Source: Parapedobacter soli (GTDB taxonomy: Bacteria > Bacteroidota > Bacteroidia > Sphingobacteriales > Sphingobacteriaceae). From it: a stretch of DNA of 64,000 nucleotides. The stretch's first letter is position 1. Each line of letters opens with the position of its first letter. The stretch is taken from positions 1-64,000 of the forward strand of contig NZ_JAMXAY010000008.1 of assembly GCF_025460835.1 (NCBI RefSeq). Direction: 5' to 3'. A model generated the notes under the pieces. That model ran no database searches. It saw nothing but the letters and a program-made list of their open reading frames with translations, and was not told the origin of the DNA. This document shows positions 26,270 to 35,024 of the stretch, piece by piece. The translations under genes and the position numbers were made by a program.

Positions 26270-29200
26270 TTACTTAAAATTAACTTGTAGACCAAAATTT
26301 AATGTGCGTTGCAACGGGTAAAAATTCGTTCCGTTATTGGACTCGGGGTCCATAATTTTTACCTTGTCCCAAGTGTGGAGGTTTACACCATTCACGAATA
26401 GGCGAATGCTATTCATGCCCCAGTTGGCCAAACTCGGCTGGGTAAACGTATAAGCTACTTCTGCATTTTTTAACCTTAAGAAAGAACCATCTACTTGCCA
26501 AAGCGTTGACGTTCTGTTATTATTGGGGTTGGCAACGGTGATTGCGCCCGGGTACTTGCCCTCTGGATTATCTGGGGTCCAGCGGTTGTCATAATACTGC
26601 CGTTGCACATTAAAGGTACCGACACCGTCTTGGAAGGGATACATTGTTGAACCATCCAGAAAAATACTAGTTCTTGTCGCGCCGGTAAGGAATAAACTCA
26701 CGTCAAACCCTTTATACGCCACGGTCCCTCCAAATCCATACACGATTTGCGGCGTACGTGGGAAACCAATTGCGGTACGATCGTTGTCATCGATGATATT
26801 GTCGTTGTTCAGATCGCGGTATTTGATGTCGCCCGGCTGGCTAGCTCGCCCAAGCCGTTGCTCTGGGCTGTTTGCAATTTCGTCATCGCTTTGGAATATA
26901 CCCTCGGCGATCCATCCGAACGGTTGATCAATGGGCAGCCCTTTTGCCGACAACCACGGATAACGTTGTGGTGGTTCATCGTTCTCAATGATGGTATTCT
27001 TGGCAAATGTAAAGTTACCTTGGAACGAATAGTACCAACCTGACGAGGTAGAATTCTTCACTTCAATCATTCCATCGATACCACGGTTCTTCGCTCGACC
27101 TAAGTTAGCATAAGGGATTACCCAAGGATAGAATCCGGTAACAAACGGTATCTGTTGACGCTGGATAAGGATACCTTCTCGATCTTCCCAAAAGGCATCT
27201 ACCTGAAGAACAACTTTGCTTCGGAACAATTCGAGGTCTAACCCGAGGTTTGTTTTTGTCGCTACTTCCCACGTGACATTCTCATTACCGGTTTGGTCTT
27301 CTTCGATACCCGGCATAAAACGCATGTTATCACCGAAGTGGTAGGATTGAGCGCCCTCCGTTTTCATCGACGTTAGAAATAGAAAACGGATGTCTTGGCC
27401 TAAGTCGTCATTACCTACCTTTCCGACAGACCCTCTTATTTTGAAGTGGTTTATCGGGTTATTGTCGCCCCAGAACGACTCATTGGATAATATCCAGCCG
27501 GCAGATGCCGAAGGGAAAAAGCCGAAACGATTTCCTTTCGGAAAGTTTTCGGAGCCATTGTATCCGGCATTCACTTCCAAAAGATAGCGGTTATCGTATG
27601 CATAGGTGACGCGCGACGCCGTGCCCAATCTACGGTAGGGCAAGTTCAGCATCGACTCCCCAGCTGTGAGCCTTACCCTATCCCGTTGGTTGTACATCAA
27701 CATACCAGAAACGTCGTGCTTTCCGAAAGATCGGGTATAGTTAGCCAGTAACTCGGTATAATATACCCGCTCTGCGGTGTTACCAAGTGCGTAGCCCAGG
27801 GGGCTCGCTTCGCGAAGAATTTCGCTATAAATATCTTCCCCAGTTACCGGGTCTTTCCCTTGGTATTGTTTCACCTCGAAATTCTTTTGCCGGCGTACGT
27901 CCGATCGGTAGTAATGGTCATATGCAAACTTACCGTTGAGTGAGAGCCCGGAGGTGATTAAGTCAGAGAGGTCCCATTTCGCCCCGAAAGTGCCTTGTAC
28001 GGTATTGCGTGAATCCACGAGGTATCCAGATTGCGTAACCATACCCCAGGGATTGGAGCCCAGAAATTGAGTAATACCTGCCGGAGACCCGTCCGGATTC
28101 TGCTTAGGAAAAGCAATAGGAGGTGTTTTCCGCAATGCATCGAAAATATCCGGGGCCGACCGAGCCGGGTAATTCCCTTGCTGGATGATTCCACCCAACC
28201 CGAACTCAAATAATAGGTCCTTGGTAACACTCACGTCGATATTAGACCGGAGGTTATATCGACGCATATTGATGTTGGTGTTATACGGGTTGCTTTCGTC
28301 GTTCTTCCACAAACCACTCTGTTCGGTATAGCCGACATTTCCGTAATAGCGTATCACCTCCGTACCCCCATTAATACTGAGGTTGTTAATGGTCTGATAA
28401 GTGTTCTTCTTCATGATCTCGTTGGTCCAGTCGACGTTTGGGTAGAGATAAGGATCTTCCCCACTTGCATATCGTTGAATCTCTTCTTCCGAAAAAAAGT
28501 CGCTCTGGCCCATATTGCGGTATGCCTCATTCCATAACCTGGCATACTCCACGCCATCAATATACTTTGGCATCCGTTGTGCAGTAAGCAGTCCGGTTTC
28601 AGAACGGAGCGTTACCTTCGGCCGGCCTTGTACGCCGCGTTTGGTCGTGATGAGAATCACACCATTTGCTCCACGTACACCGTAAACAGCCGTGGCCGAC
28701 GCATCTTTAAGGATAGAGAAACTCTCGATTTCTTGTGCGTTGATCGTATTCAACGCCGACATCCCACGCTCCACGCCATCAACCAATACCAGTGGTGTAC
28801 GACTCACCCAAGTTCCCATACCGCGAATATAGACTTGCGCCTGGTCGTAACCGGGCTCGCCGCTGGTTTGTCGGGTAATGATACCGGGCATACGACCGGC
28901 CAAGGCATTCGACAGCGAGGGCGCGGTAGATTGTTCCAGCGCTTTGACCGACACCGAGGCTACGGAACCCGTCATGGTCACTTTTTTCTGCGTACCGAAA
29001 CCAACGACTACGACCTCTTCGAGTTTGCTTTGTTCTTCATCAAATTCCATGACAAAACGCCGCTCCCGATCATTGCCTGCCGGAACCTCAATGGGAAAAT
29101 AGCCCTGATAGGTAATGACGATAATCGATTCTGGCGACGGAATTTCCAACATAAAATTCCCATCAATGTCCGTTTGCGTACCATGTGTACTGTTTTTTAT

Positions 29201-29398
29201 CATTACGGTTGCCCCGGCTAGCGGCTCATTTTGCTGGTCCGTCACTCTACCGTTCAACACATGCGATGATTGTGCTTGCACCCACATAGAAGACACAAGC
29301 AAAAACACCGTAAACGCAATTCCCATGCAACGAGCGGTATGCACTCCTGTACGGCACCACCGCTGCATGAGAAAATTTTTGGTAATTTTCTCACTCAT
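26270..29398 (-). CDS. SusC/RagA-family TonB-dependent outer-membrane transporter (locus C)
   Basis: A 1042-residue transporter. The N-terminus is longer than usual (signal-like segment near residues 22-43, ending VQAQSS). A beta-sandwich domain (about 47-125) and a TonB-box-like LEEVVVVGFG follow, then the plug (about 140-245, with PLVLVDGVERG and FSILKDASATAVYGVRGANG) and the barrel ending LNFGLQVNFK. It imports oligosaccharides together with the SusD encoded next. The 58 bases before its start contain two 15-base direct repeats with a 21-base period, a likely activator site, so transcription may start here as well as at the GH5-like gene. Confidence 0.95.
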   Translation of the reverse strand: MSEKITKNFLMQRWCRTGVHTARCMGIAFTVFLLVSSMWVQAQSSHVLNGRVTDQQNEPLAGATVMIKNSTHGTQTDIDGNFMLEIPSPESIIVITYQGYFPIEVPAGNDRERRFVMEFDEEQSKLEEVVVVGFGTQKKVTMTGSVASVSVKALEQSTAPSLSNALAGRMPGIITRQTSGEPGYDQAQVYIRGMGTWVSRTPLVLVDGVERGMSALNTINAQEIESFSILKDASATAVYGVRGANGVILITTKRGVQGRPKVTLRSETGLLTAQRMPKYIDGVEYARLWNEAYRNMGQSDFFSEEEIQRYASGEDPYLYPNVDWTNEIMKKNTYQTINNLSINGGTEVIRYYGNVGYTEQSGLWKNDESNPYNTNINMRRYNLRSNIDVSVTKDLLFEFGLGGIIQQGNYPARSAPDIFDALRKTPPIAFPKQNPDGSPAGITQFLGSNPWGMVTQSGYLVDSRNTVQGTFGAKWDLSDLITSGLSLNGKFAYDHYYRSDVRRQKNFEVKQYQGKDPVTGEDIYSEILREASPLGYALGNTAERVYYTELLANYTRSFGKHDVSGMLMYNQRDRVRLTAGESMLNLPYRRLGTASRVTYAYDNRYLLEVNAGYNGSENFPKGNRFGFFPSASAGWILSNESFWGDNNPINHFKIRGSVGKVGNDDLGQDIRFLFLTSMKTEGAQSYHFGDNMRFMPGIEEDQTGNENVTWEVATKTNLGLDLELFRSKVVLQVDAFWEDREGILIQRQQIPFVTGFYPWVIPYANLGRAKNRGIDGMIEVKNSTSSGWYYSFQGNFTFAKNTIIENDEPPQRYPWLSAKGLPIDQPFGWIAEGIFQSDDEIANSPEQRLGRASQPGDIKYRDLNNDNIIDDNDRTAIGFPRTPQIVYGFGGTVAYKGFDVSLFLTGATRTSIFLDGSTMYPFQDGVGTFNVQRQYYDNRWTPDNPEGKYPGAITVANPNNNRTSTLWQVDGSFLRLKNAEVAYTFTQPSLANWGMNSIRLFVNGVNLHTWDKVKIMDPESNNGTNFYPLQRTLNFGLQVNFK

Positions 29399-29408
29399 AA
29401 TTCACTAA

Positions 29409-29444
29409 TTTATTTGATTACTAAACTTATTTATTTGGTTACTA
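29409..29444. repeat. Direct repeat with 21-base period upstream of SusC
   Basis: TTTATTTGATTACTA (29409-29423) and TTTATTTGGTTACTA (29430-29444) differ at one of 15 positions and start 21 bases apart, two turns of the helix. AraC-type DNA-binding domains commonly bind direct repeats at this spacing. It lies between the GH5-like stop and the SusC start, a fitting site for the response regulator at 34230. Confidence 0.55.
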
Positions 29445-29456
29445 GCTATATTTAGG

Positions 29457-30617
29457 TTACCTTTTTCCGATGTCGTCGGTTAACTGTTTAATCAATTCCA
29501 CCTCTTCCTGCTTATACGGAGTGCCATCGCCCCTGAAAATATCATGGAACCACAGCGGCGGCTCATCCGTGTAGGTTTTCGTCCAGCTATCCCAAGGATA
29601 AATGGTCTGCGTCTTGCCGTCTACAAATCCCCAGTTAAACATGGCCACGTTGTATTGCTTGGCAATTGGCAGGAAGCCTTCGAACGTACTGCCATTGGCG
29701 CGTGCCATATATTCGGTACACCACAACGGCTTATTGTACCGCTGGAGTTGCTGTATACGCTTTTCGAAATCCTCGGGCTTGTCGTAGTTATGGAAACTAA
29801 TGATATCCGACTGCTCGATCTGTAGTTTTTCGATTGGCTTTAACCCTTCGTGCGTAGACCAATCGCCCGCCCAGATACCCGACGTAAGCGGCTGCGAGGG
29901 GTTTGCTGACCGTGCCCATGCGAACGCCTGCTCCAACAACGGCAGCACAAAGGCCACCTTATCCTTTATTTCCACTGCTTCATAAGACGGTCCCGTCATG
30001 TTATCCGGCTCGTTCCATACGTCCCAACCGAGAATACGGTCATCTTCGGCAAAATGGCTGATGACACCTTTCACGTAACGTTCCAAACGTGGGTACTGTG
30101 TGCTGTCTTGAAGTACGTGTTGACCGGGGCTTTGTACCCAACCCGAATTATGCACATGCGGTTTGGGGGCGCGCTGCTTGCCGGCCACCGGGAACGGATC
30201 CCAGCAGGAATCAAAGAAAACAAATAAGGGCCGGATGCCGTGTTGATCGGCCAAACGCAGAAAATGTTCGATGCGGGCAATAAAACCTGCCGAGTCTTGC
30301 TCATAAGGTAAGTCATGCAAGTATACCCGCGCCGTGTTCATGCCCAGATCGGCCGCCCATCCAAGTTCTTTGTCAATCGTTTCCGGATCGAAGGTGTCTT
30401 CCTGCCACATCTCCAATTGGTTGATGGCCGTTGCGGGTGTATAATTTGGTCCTACGAGCCAGCCTTGCTCGGCCTGCCAGGCGTTGGCTTCCTCGGCCGT
30501 CCAAATGCCTCGCGCAGACTCACTTTTAACACCATCTCCGCCGCTGTTGCAACCGGATAATGAAAAAAGCGTTACGATAGAAAAAATCAAAAATGTACTG
30601 GTAATCCTTGTTGTCAT
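29457..30617 (-). CDS. GH5-like (cellulase-fold) lipoprotein
   Basis: A 386-residue lipoprotein with a TIM-barrel clan A glycosidase fold. The ATG at 30617 opens the signal peptide, with lipobox cysteine near 22 (FSLSGCNSGG); a TTG at 30638 is an alternative. The acid/base glutamate is in ILGWDVWNEPDNM near residue 195 and the probable nucleophile glutamate in PLWCTEYMAR near 295. MNTARVYLHDLPYE and GIRPLFVFFDSCWDP are other barrel strands. Proteins of this type are often called 1,4-beta-xylanases without proof. It is the first gene of locus C, opposite the two-component genes, so it should be among the first induced. The substrate is open: xylan, mannan or a glucan backbone. Confidence 0.8.
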   Translation of the reverse strand: MTTRITSTFLIFSIVTLFSLSGCNSGGDGVKSESARGIWTAEEANAWQAEQGWLVGPNYTPATAINQLEMWQEDTFDPETIDKELGWAADLGMNTARVYLHDLPYEQDSAGFIARIEHFLRLADQHGIRPLFVFFDSCWDPFPVAGKQRAPKPHVHNSGWVQSPGQHVLQDSTQYPRLERYVKGVISHFAEDDRILGWDVWNEPDNMTGPSYEAVEIKDKVAFVLPLLEQAFAWARSANPSQPLTSGIWAGDWSTHEGLKPIEKLQIEQSDIISFHNYDKPEDFEKRIQQLQRYNKPLWCTEYMARANGSTFEGFLPIAKQYNVAMFNWGFVDGKTQTIYPWDSWTKTYTDEPPLWFHDIFRGDGTPYKQEEVELIKQLTDDIGKR

Positions 30618-30867
30618 TGGTGTTTTGCTGGTTATCAAATTGGCATCATGCCTTACTTCTTACAAAGGACGGCATTTATGGCTGCTGCGTGTTATACCAT
30701 TTTGTTTCAACTTTTCCCTATTTTGTCTCAAAAAGTCTTTACCTTTGTTATACACAACCGCCAGTTGTTACCATGGGTTCCCGCCAACTCTTCTAAACGC
30801 TTCGTACTTGCTCCGTAATCGATTGGTACCTGATTTGCCGTAGTCCAGGTTTTTCCCGTAAAAAGGT

Positions 30868-30897
30868 GGACTCACCCGGACTCACCTTGGACTTACT
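30868..30897. repeat. Three 9-base direct repeats in helical phase
   Basis: GGACTCACC occurs at 30868-30876 and 30878-30886, and a variant GGACTTACT at 30889-30897. The starts are 10 and 11 bases apart, so all three face the same side of the helix. This looks like a regulator binding array in the divergent promoter region. Confidence 0.5.
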
Positions 30898-31034
30898 CCG
30901 AAAGAGGTTCAAACGAAGTACCTATATGGTTCCTTGCAAAACCGATGCGGGGATGCGCCAGTAAGAAGACGAATAAGGTGGTGTGGTTGACGATTCGAAA
31001 GTACGATAAATTCTGCTATCTTGCAAATTACCGT

Positions 31035-31042
31035 TACCTTTG
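31035..31042 (+). promoter_or_regulatory. -7 promoter box of the histidine kinase gene
   Basis: TACCTTTG matches TAnnTTTG exactly and lies 30 bases before the ATG at 31073. This placement favours the ATG over the in-frame TTG at 31040, which lies inside the box. Confidence 0.5.
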
Positions 31043-31072
31043 GCTAAAAAACCGCGGGAGCCGGATGAGCTA

Positions 31073-34000
31073 ATGAGATTGCTTTTGTTGACATATATCG
31101 TATGTATGGGGTTGGCCATCGGCCCTGCCCATGGCCAACCGTTTTATTTCAAACACTACCAGGTGGAGAACGGACTGTCAAACAATGCCGTGCTATGCAG
31201 TGCCCAAGACCCCATGGGTTTCATGTGGTTCGGCACCAAAGATGGCCTCAACCGCTTCGATGGGTATTCTTTCAAGGTTTTCCATAGCGATCCGGATAAC
31301 CCCAACGGGCTGGGAAGCAATTTCGTGAGGGCTTTATACGTGGGTGATTCGGGCATTTTATGGGTTGGCACCGACCAGGGCATTTTCCTGTTCAATCCGA
31401 AATCGGAAACCTTTTCACTTTTCCATCCCGCTATCACGAATGAAATACTCGATATACAAGGTGATCACCGAGGAAACATCTGGTTCGTCAATGACCTGAC
31501 TTTGTATCGGTACGACACGACCACCGACAGTTTATCATCCGTTCCGCAAGCCACAACGGGATCTATAAGCTCATTCGGAATCAGCGAAACGGGTGACGTC
31601 TGGGCGGGAACCGTCAACGGCAACCTTCTTCATTACCAGCAAAACCATGGCGTCCGTCAGTCTTATGACCTCTTCATCCACTCTCCAAAAGTGGTATCGC
31701 AATGGATTGAACGGGTGTTGTGCACCAACGATGGCCACGTGCTGGTTGGAACATCCAAACAGGGCTTCAAAGTATTCGACACGGGAAGGGGAACCTACAC
31801 CGATCTGCTGACACGGAACGGCGAGGGAACTGACTTGTTCATCCGTGATATCATCGAGCACCACACCAATGAATATTGGCTGGCAACTGAATCGGGCATT
31901 TTCATTTATAACCGCGCCACGGAAACCTACACCAACCTCAAAAAAGAGCGGGGAAACCCGTGGTCGCTATCCGATAACGCGGTATACACGCTTTGCAAAG
32001 ACAAAGAAAACAGTATATGGGCCGGCACGTACTTCGGCGGCATCAACCACTACGCCCCCGCGAACACGTTCTTTGAAAAATATTTCCCCCTAGGCCGTGG
32101 GAACACCATATCTGGCAATGCCGTCCGGGAGATTTGCGCCGATGGATATGGCAACCTGTGGATCGGTACCGAAGACGATGGCCTCAATAAAATGGACCTC
32201 CGAACCGGCCGCATCACCAACTTCCGGCCAACCGGTGAGCCGGGTAGCCTGGCCCATTCCAATATCCATGGCCTGCTGATTACCGGTGACACCCTATGGG
32301 TAGGCACGTTCGAACATGGTCTCGATTTATTCAACGTCCGCACCGGAAAAGTTATCCGCCACTACAATGCCGAAGATGGCGACGGCACGCTTCATAATAA
32401 CTTCATATTCAACATCTGTCGTACGCAAGACGGGCGCATATTGTTAGCCACGGGCCGGGGGCTGTATGAATATGTCATACCGGCCAAACGTTTCCAGCTC
32501 GTTCCGGATTTTCCGGACTACATTTTCTATACGACACTTTTTGAGGATAGCCGCGGAACGATATGGGCCGGTACCTGGCGCGATGGCTTGTATTATTCGA
32601 ACCCCCGTACAGGAGAAAAGGGCTCGTTCGCACACCATGCGCGCGTACCCGGCAGCATTGGCAGCAATCGGGTAAACCGCATATTCGAAGATAGCCGCGC
32701 CAATATCTGGGTGGCCACAGAGGGTGGCCTATGTATGTTCCGTCCGGACCGTAGCGATTTCCAACGCTATGGCACCACGCAAGGATTCCCCAGCAACCTT
32801 ATCCTTGCGCTATTGGAAGATGCACATGGAAGGTTGTGGGTAACCACCTCAAAAGGGTTGGTGCGATTCACGCCGGCTAACGGCGACATCACCGTGTTCA
32901 CCAAAGCCAATGGCTTACTGGGCGATCAATTCAATTATAACTCCGCTTACGGAGCTCCGGATGGCACCTTGTATTTCGGTAGCGTGAAAGGACTGATCCG
33001 GTTCAACCCTACCCACCTCGCCGAAAACACCTTTCAGCCACCGGTCTACATCACCGGGATGCAGGTGTATGACCGTGAGCTGGCAATCAATCAAAAAGGG
33101 TCACCACTCACGCAGTCGATTACGTTCATGGAGCACCTCGAACTCAGCCATAACCAGTCGTCTTTCAGCATCGATTTTGCCGCGCTGAGCTATATCTCGC
33201 CCGATATGACGGAATACGCCTATAAGATGGAAGGTTTAGACAACGAATGGACGCATATCCAGACCAACCGAAAGGCGTATTTCACCAAACTGCCACCGGG
33301 CGACTACATGTTCAGGGTGAACGTGGTTGATCATAATGGCGACCTGAAAGGCAAGGAAACAACACTCCGCATTACCATCTTACCGCCTTTCTGGGCAAGC
33401 AACCCGGCCTTCCTGCTCTACGTCGTATTACTCATCGCCATCGTTTGGTATTCGATTAGCAGTTATCACCGCCGCGTCAGGGAAAAAAACAAACGAAAAC
33501 TGGAGCAACTGCGCCATCGAAAGGAAGAAGAGCTATACCGGGCAAAAATCGACTTTTTCACCAACGTGACCCACGAAATACGTACACCGCTCACCCTCAT
33601 CAAAGCGCCTTTGGAAAAGGTGATGAAAAAGGCGGAAGAGTTGCCCGCCGTACGTAAACACCTACAGACCATGGAGCGAAACACTGAGCGGTTACTCCAA
33701 TTGACCGACCAATTGCTCGATTTCAGGAAAACCGAGGTCAATGGATACCGGTTGAGCTTCATAGACCAAGATGTTGCCGCTTTGGTGAAGGAAAATTATG
33801 CGGCCTTTAAACTGGTGGCCACACAGAGAAATATCAAGCTTTCATTTACCGCGCCAGCGCATCCGTGCATCGCCGCCGTGGATAAAGAAGCGTTCACCCA
33901 GATCATCGGCAATTTGCTCACCAATGCATTGAAATATGCCGAGCGTACGATTGAAATCGTCATGCGTACCGAATCGCCAACAGGTACCGTTACCATCTTG

Positions 34001-34255
34001 GTCAAAAATGACGGTTACCTCATCCCGCTATCGATGCGGGAGAAAATTTTCGAAACGTTTACCCGTCTGAAAATGACAGACAACCAACAAGGATCTGGTC
34101 TGGGCTTAGCCTTGGCCCGCTCACTCGCTCAGCTGCACAAAGGCCACCTCCGCTTAGCAAGCCCAGAAAACGGGATGAATGTATTTCTATTGACACTGCC
34201 CCTTAAACAACGCCCACACAAACGATACCATGGAACCAAAATCGCCAAAGATTGA
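31073..34255 (+). CDS. HTCS-type sensor histidine kinase without receiver domain
   Basis: A 1060-residue membrane sensor kinase. The ATG at 31073 opens a signal peptide (LLLLTYIVCMGLAIGPAHGQ). The periplasmic part holds repeated two-component propeller motifs (for example MGFMWFGTKDGLNRFDGYSF and GNLWIGTEDDGLNKMD), then a Y_Y_Y domain near 680-770 (MTEYAYKMEGLDNEWTHI). One membrane helix (about 780-800) precedes the HisKA domain with phospho-accepting His834 in FFTNVTHEIRTPLT. The HATPase has its N box in IIGNLLTNALKYAE and a G box in GSGLGLALARSL. It stops shortly after the ATPase domain, whereas classical HTCS proteins continue into receiver and AraC domains, which are encoded here by the next, overlapping gene. 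It probably senses an oligosaccharide of locus C. Confidence 0.93.
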   Translation: MRLLLLTYIVCMGLAIGPAHGQPFYFKHYQVENGLSNNAVLCSAQDPMGFMWFGTKDGLNRFDGYSFKVFHSDPDNPNGLGSNFVRALYVGDSGILWVGTDQGIFLFNPKSETFSLFHPAITNEILDIQGDHRGNIWFVNDLTLYRYDTTTDSLSSVPQATTGSISSFGISETGDVWAGTVNGNLLHYQQNHGVRQSYDLFIHSPKVVSQWIERVLCTNDGHVLVGTSKQGFKVFDTGRGTYTDLLTRNGEGTDLFIRDIIEHHTNEYWLATESGIFIYNRATETYTNLKKERGNPWSLSDNAVYTLCKDKENSIWAGTYFGGINHYAPANTFFEKYFPLGRGNTISGNAVREICADGYGNLWIGTEDDGLNKMDLRTGRITNFRPTGEPGSLAHSNIHGLLITGDTLWVGTFEHGLDLFNVRTGKVIRHYNAEDGDGTLHNNFIFNICRTQDGRILLATGRGLYEYVIPAKRFQLVPDFPDYIFYTTLFEDSRGTIWAGTWRDGLYYSNPRTGEKGSFAHHARVPGSIGSNRVNRIFEDSRANIWVATEGGLCMFRPDRSDFQRYGTTQGFPSNLILALLEDAHGRLWVTTSKGLVRFTPANGDITVFTKANGLLGDQFNYNSAYGAPDGTLYFGSVKGLIRFNPTHLAENTFQPPVYITGMQVYDRELAINQKGSPLTQSITFMEHLELSHNQSSFSIDFAALSYISPDMTEYAYKMEGLDNEWTHIQTNRKAYFTKLPPGDYMFRVNVVDHNGDLKGKETTLRITILPPFWASNPAFLLYVVLLIAIVWYSISSYHRRVREKNKRKLEQLRHRKEEELYRAKIDFFTNVTHEIRTPLTLIKAPLEKVMKKAEELPAVRKHLQTMERNTERLLQLTDQLLDFRKTEVNGYRLSFIDQDVAALVKENYAAFKLVATQRNIKLSFTAPAHPCIAAVDKEAFTQIIGNLLTNALKYAERTIEIVMRTESPTGTVTILVKNDGYLIPLSMREKIFETFTRLKMTDNQQGSGLGLALARSLAQLHKGHLRLASPENGMNVFLLTLPLKQRPHKRYHGTKIAKD

Positions 34256-35024
34256 TAGATCGACCATACTGGTGGTAGACGATCACGTGGAAATTCTCGA
34301 TTTCATCGTGGATGACCTTAGTGAACACTACGAGGTACTGCAAGCCGAAAATGGCAAACAGGCCTTGGAAGTCCTTGCAGCCCATCCAGTCCAATTGGTG
34401 GTAAGCGATGTGATGATGCCCGAGATGGATGGTTATGAACTGTGTCAACGCATCAAATCCGACTTGGCGCATAGCCATATCCCCATTATCTTACTAACGG
34501 CCAAAAACACGTTGAAATCGAAAATAGAAGGGTTGGAGCAGGGTGCCGATGCGTATATCGAAAAGCCGTTTTCGCCCGAACATCTCCAGGCCCAAATCGG
34601 TAGCTTGCTGGCGAACAGGAACAAAATCCGTGCATATTTCGCGCATTCGCCATTGGCACACATCAACTCAATGGCGCATACCAAAGCGGATGTGCTTTTC
34701 TTGGAAGAATTGAATACGTTGATCCTTGAACATATGGGCGATGTAGGATTCGATGTGGAACACCTGGCCGACCAAATGAATATGAGCCGTCCTACACTAT
34801 ACCGTAAAATCAAGGCGATATCCGATTTGACACCCAACGACCTGATCAATGTTGCCCGCCTAAAGAAAGCAGCTGAACTGCTCAGCGAAGGCCACTACAA
34901 AATCTACGAAGTTTCCTATCGCGTGGGATACAGTTCACAGACGCAATTCGGCCGGAATTTCCAGAAGCAATTCGGCATGTCGCCCAGCGAGTATATCGCG
35001 AAGCATAAGTCGCGAGAAAACTAG
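34230..35024 (+). CDS. Response regulator with AraC-type DNA-binding domain
   Basis: A 264-residue response regulator. The receiver domain (about 12-130) has the acidic pair D17-D18 (ILVVDDH), the phospho-acceptor Asp60 in VVSDVMMPEMDG, a threonine in ILLTAKN and the lysine in EKPFSPEH. An AraC-type helix-turn-helix domain follows (about 160-262): FDVEHLADQMNMSRPTLYRK, then YEVSYRVGYSSQTQFGRNFQ and GMSPSEYIAKH. Its start overlaps the kinase gene by 26 bases in another frame, so the two are translated in tandem. Together the pair (1060 plus 264 residues) equals one HTCS protein. The direct repeats at 29409-29444 and 30868-30897 are candidate sites. Its last 4 bases overlap the convergent GH92 gene. 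Confidence 0.93.
   Translation: MEPKSPKIDRSTILVVDDHVEILDFIVDDLSEHYEVLQAENGKQALEVLAAHPVQLVVSDVMMPEMDGYELCQRIKSDLAHSHIPIILLTAKNTLKSKIEGLEQGADAYIEKPFSPEHLQAQIGSLLANRNKIRAYFAHSPLAHINSMAHTKADVLFLEELNTLILEHMGDVGFDVEHLADQMNMSRPTLYRKIKAISDLTPNDLINVARLKKAAELLSEGHYKIYEVSYRVGYSSQTQFGRNFQKQFGMSPSEYIAKHKSREN

Larger units (their letters stand above)
30618..31072. other. Divergent regulatory region between locus C and its two-component sensor
   Basis: A 455-base gap without a credible gene. It holds three near-identical 9-base repeats at 30868-30897 and a -7 box at 31035-31042 for the histidine kinase gene. I could not find a clear minus-strand -7 box for the GH5-like gene. The remainder shows no hairpin or RNA gene that I can support. 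Confidence 0.6.

Noticed and set aside
34230-34255. Programmed frameshift joining kinase and response regulator
   Set aside because: The overlap has no slippery heptamer or following hairpin that I can see, and the second gene has its own ATG before a complete receiver domain.
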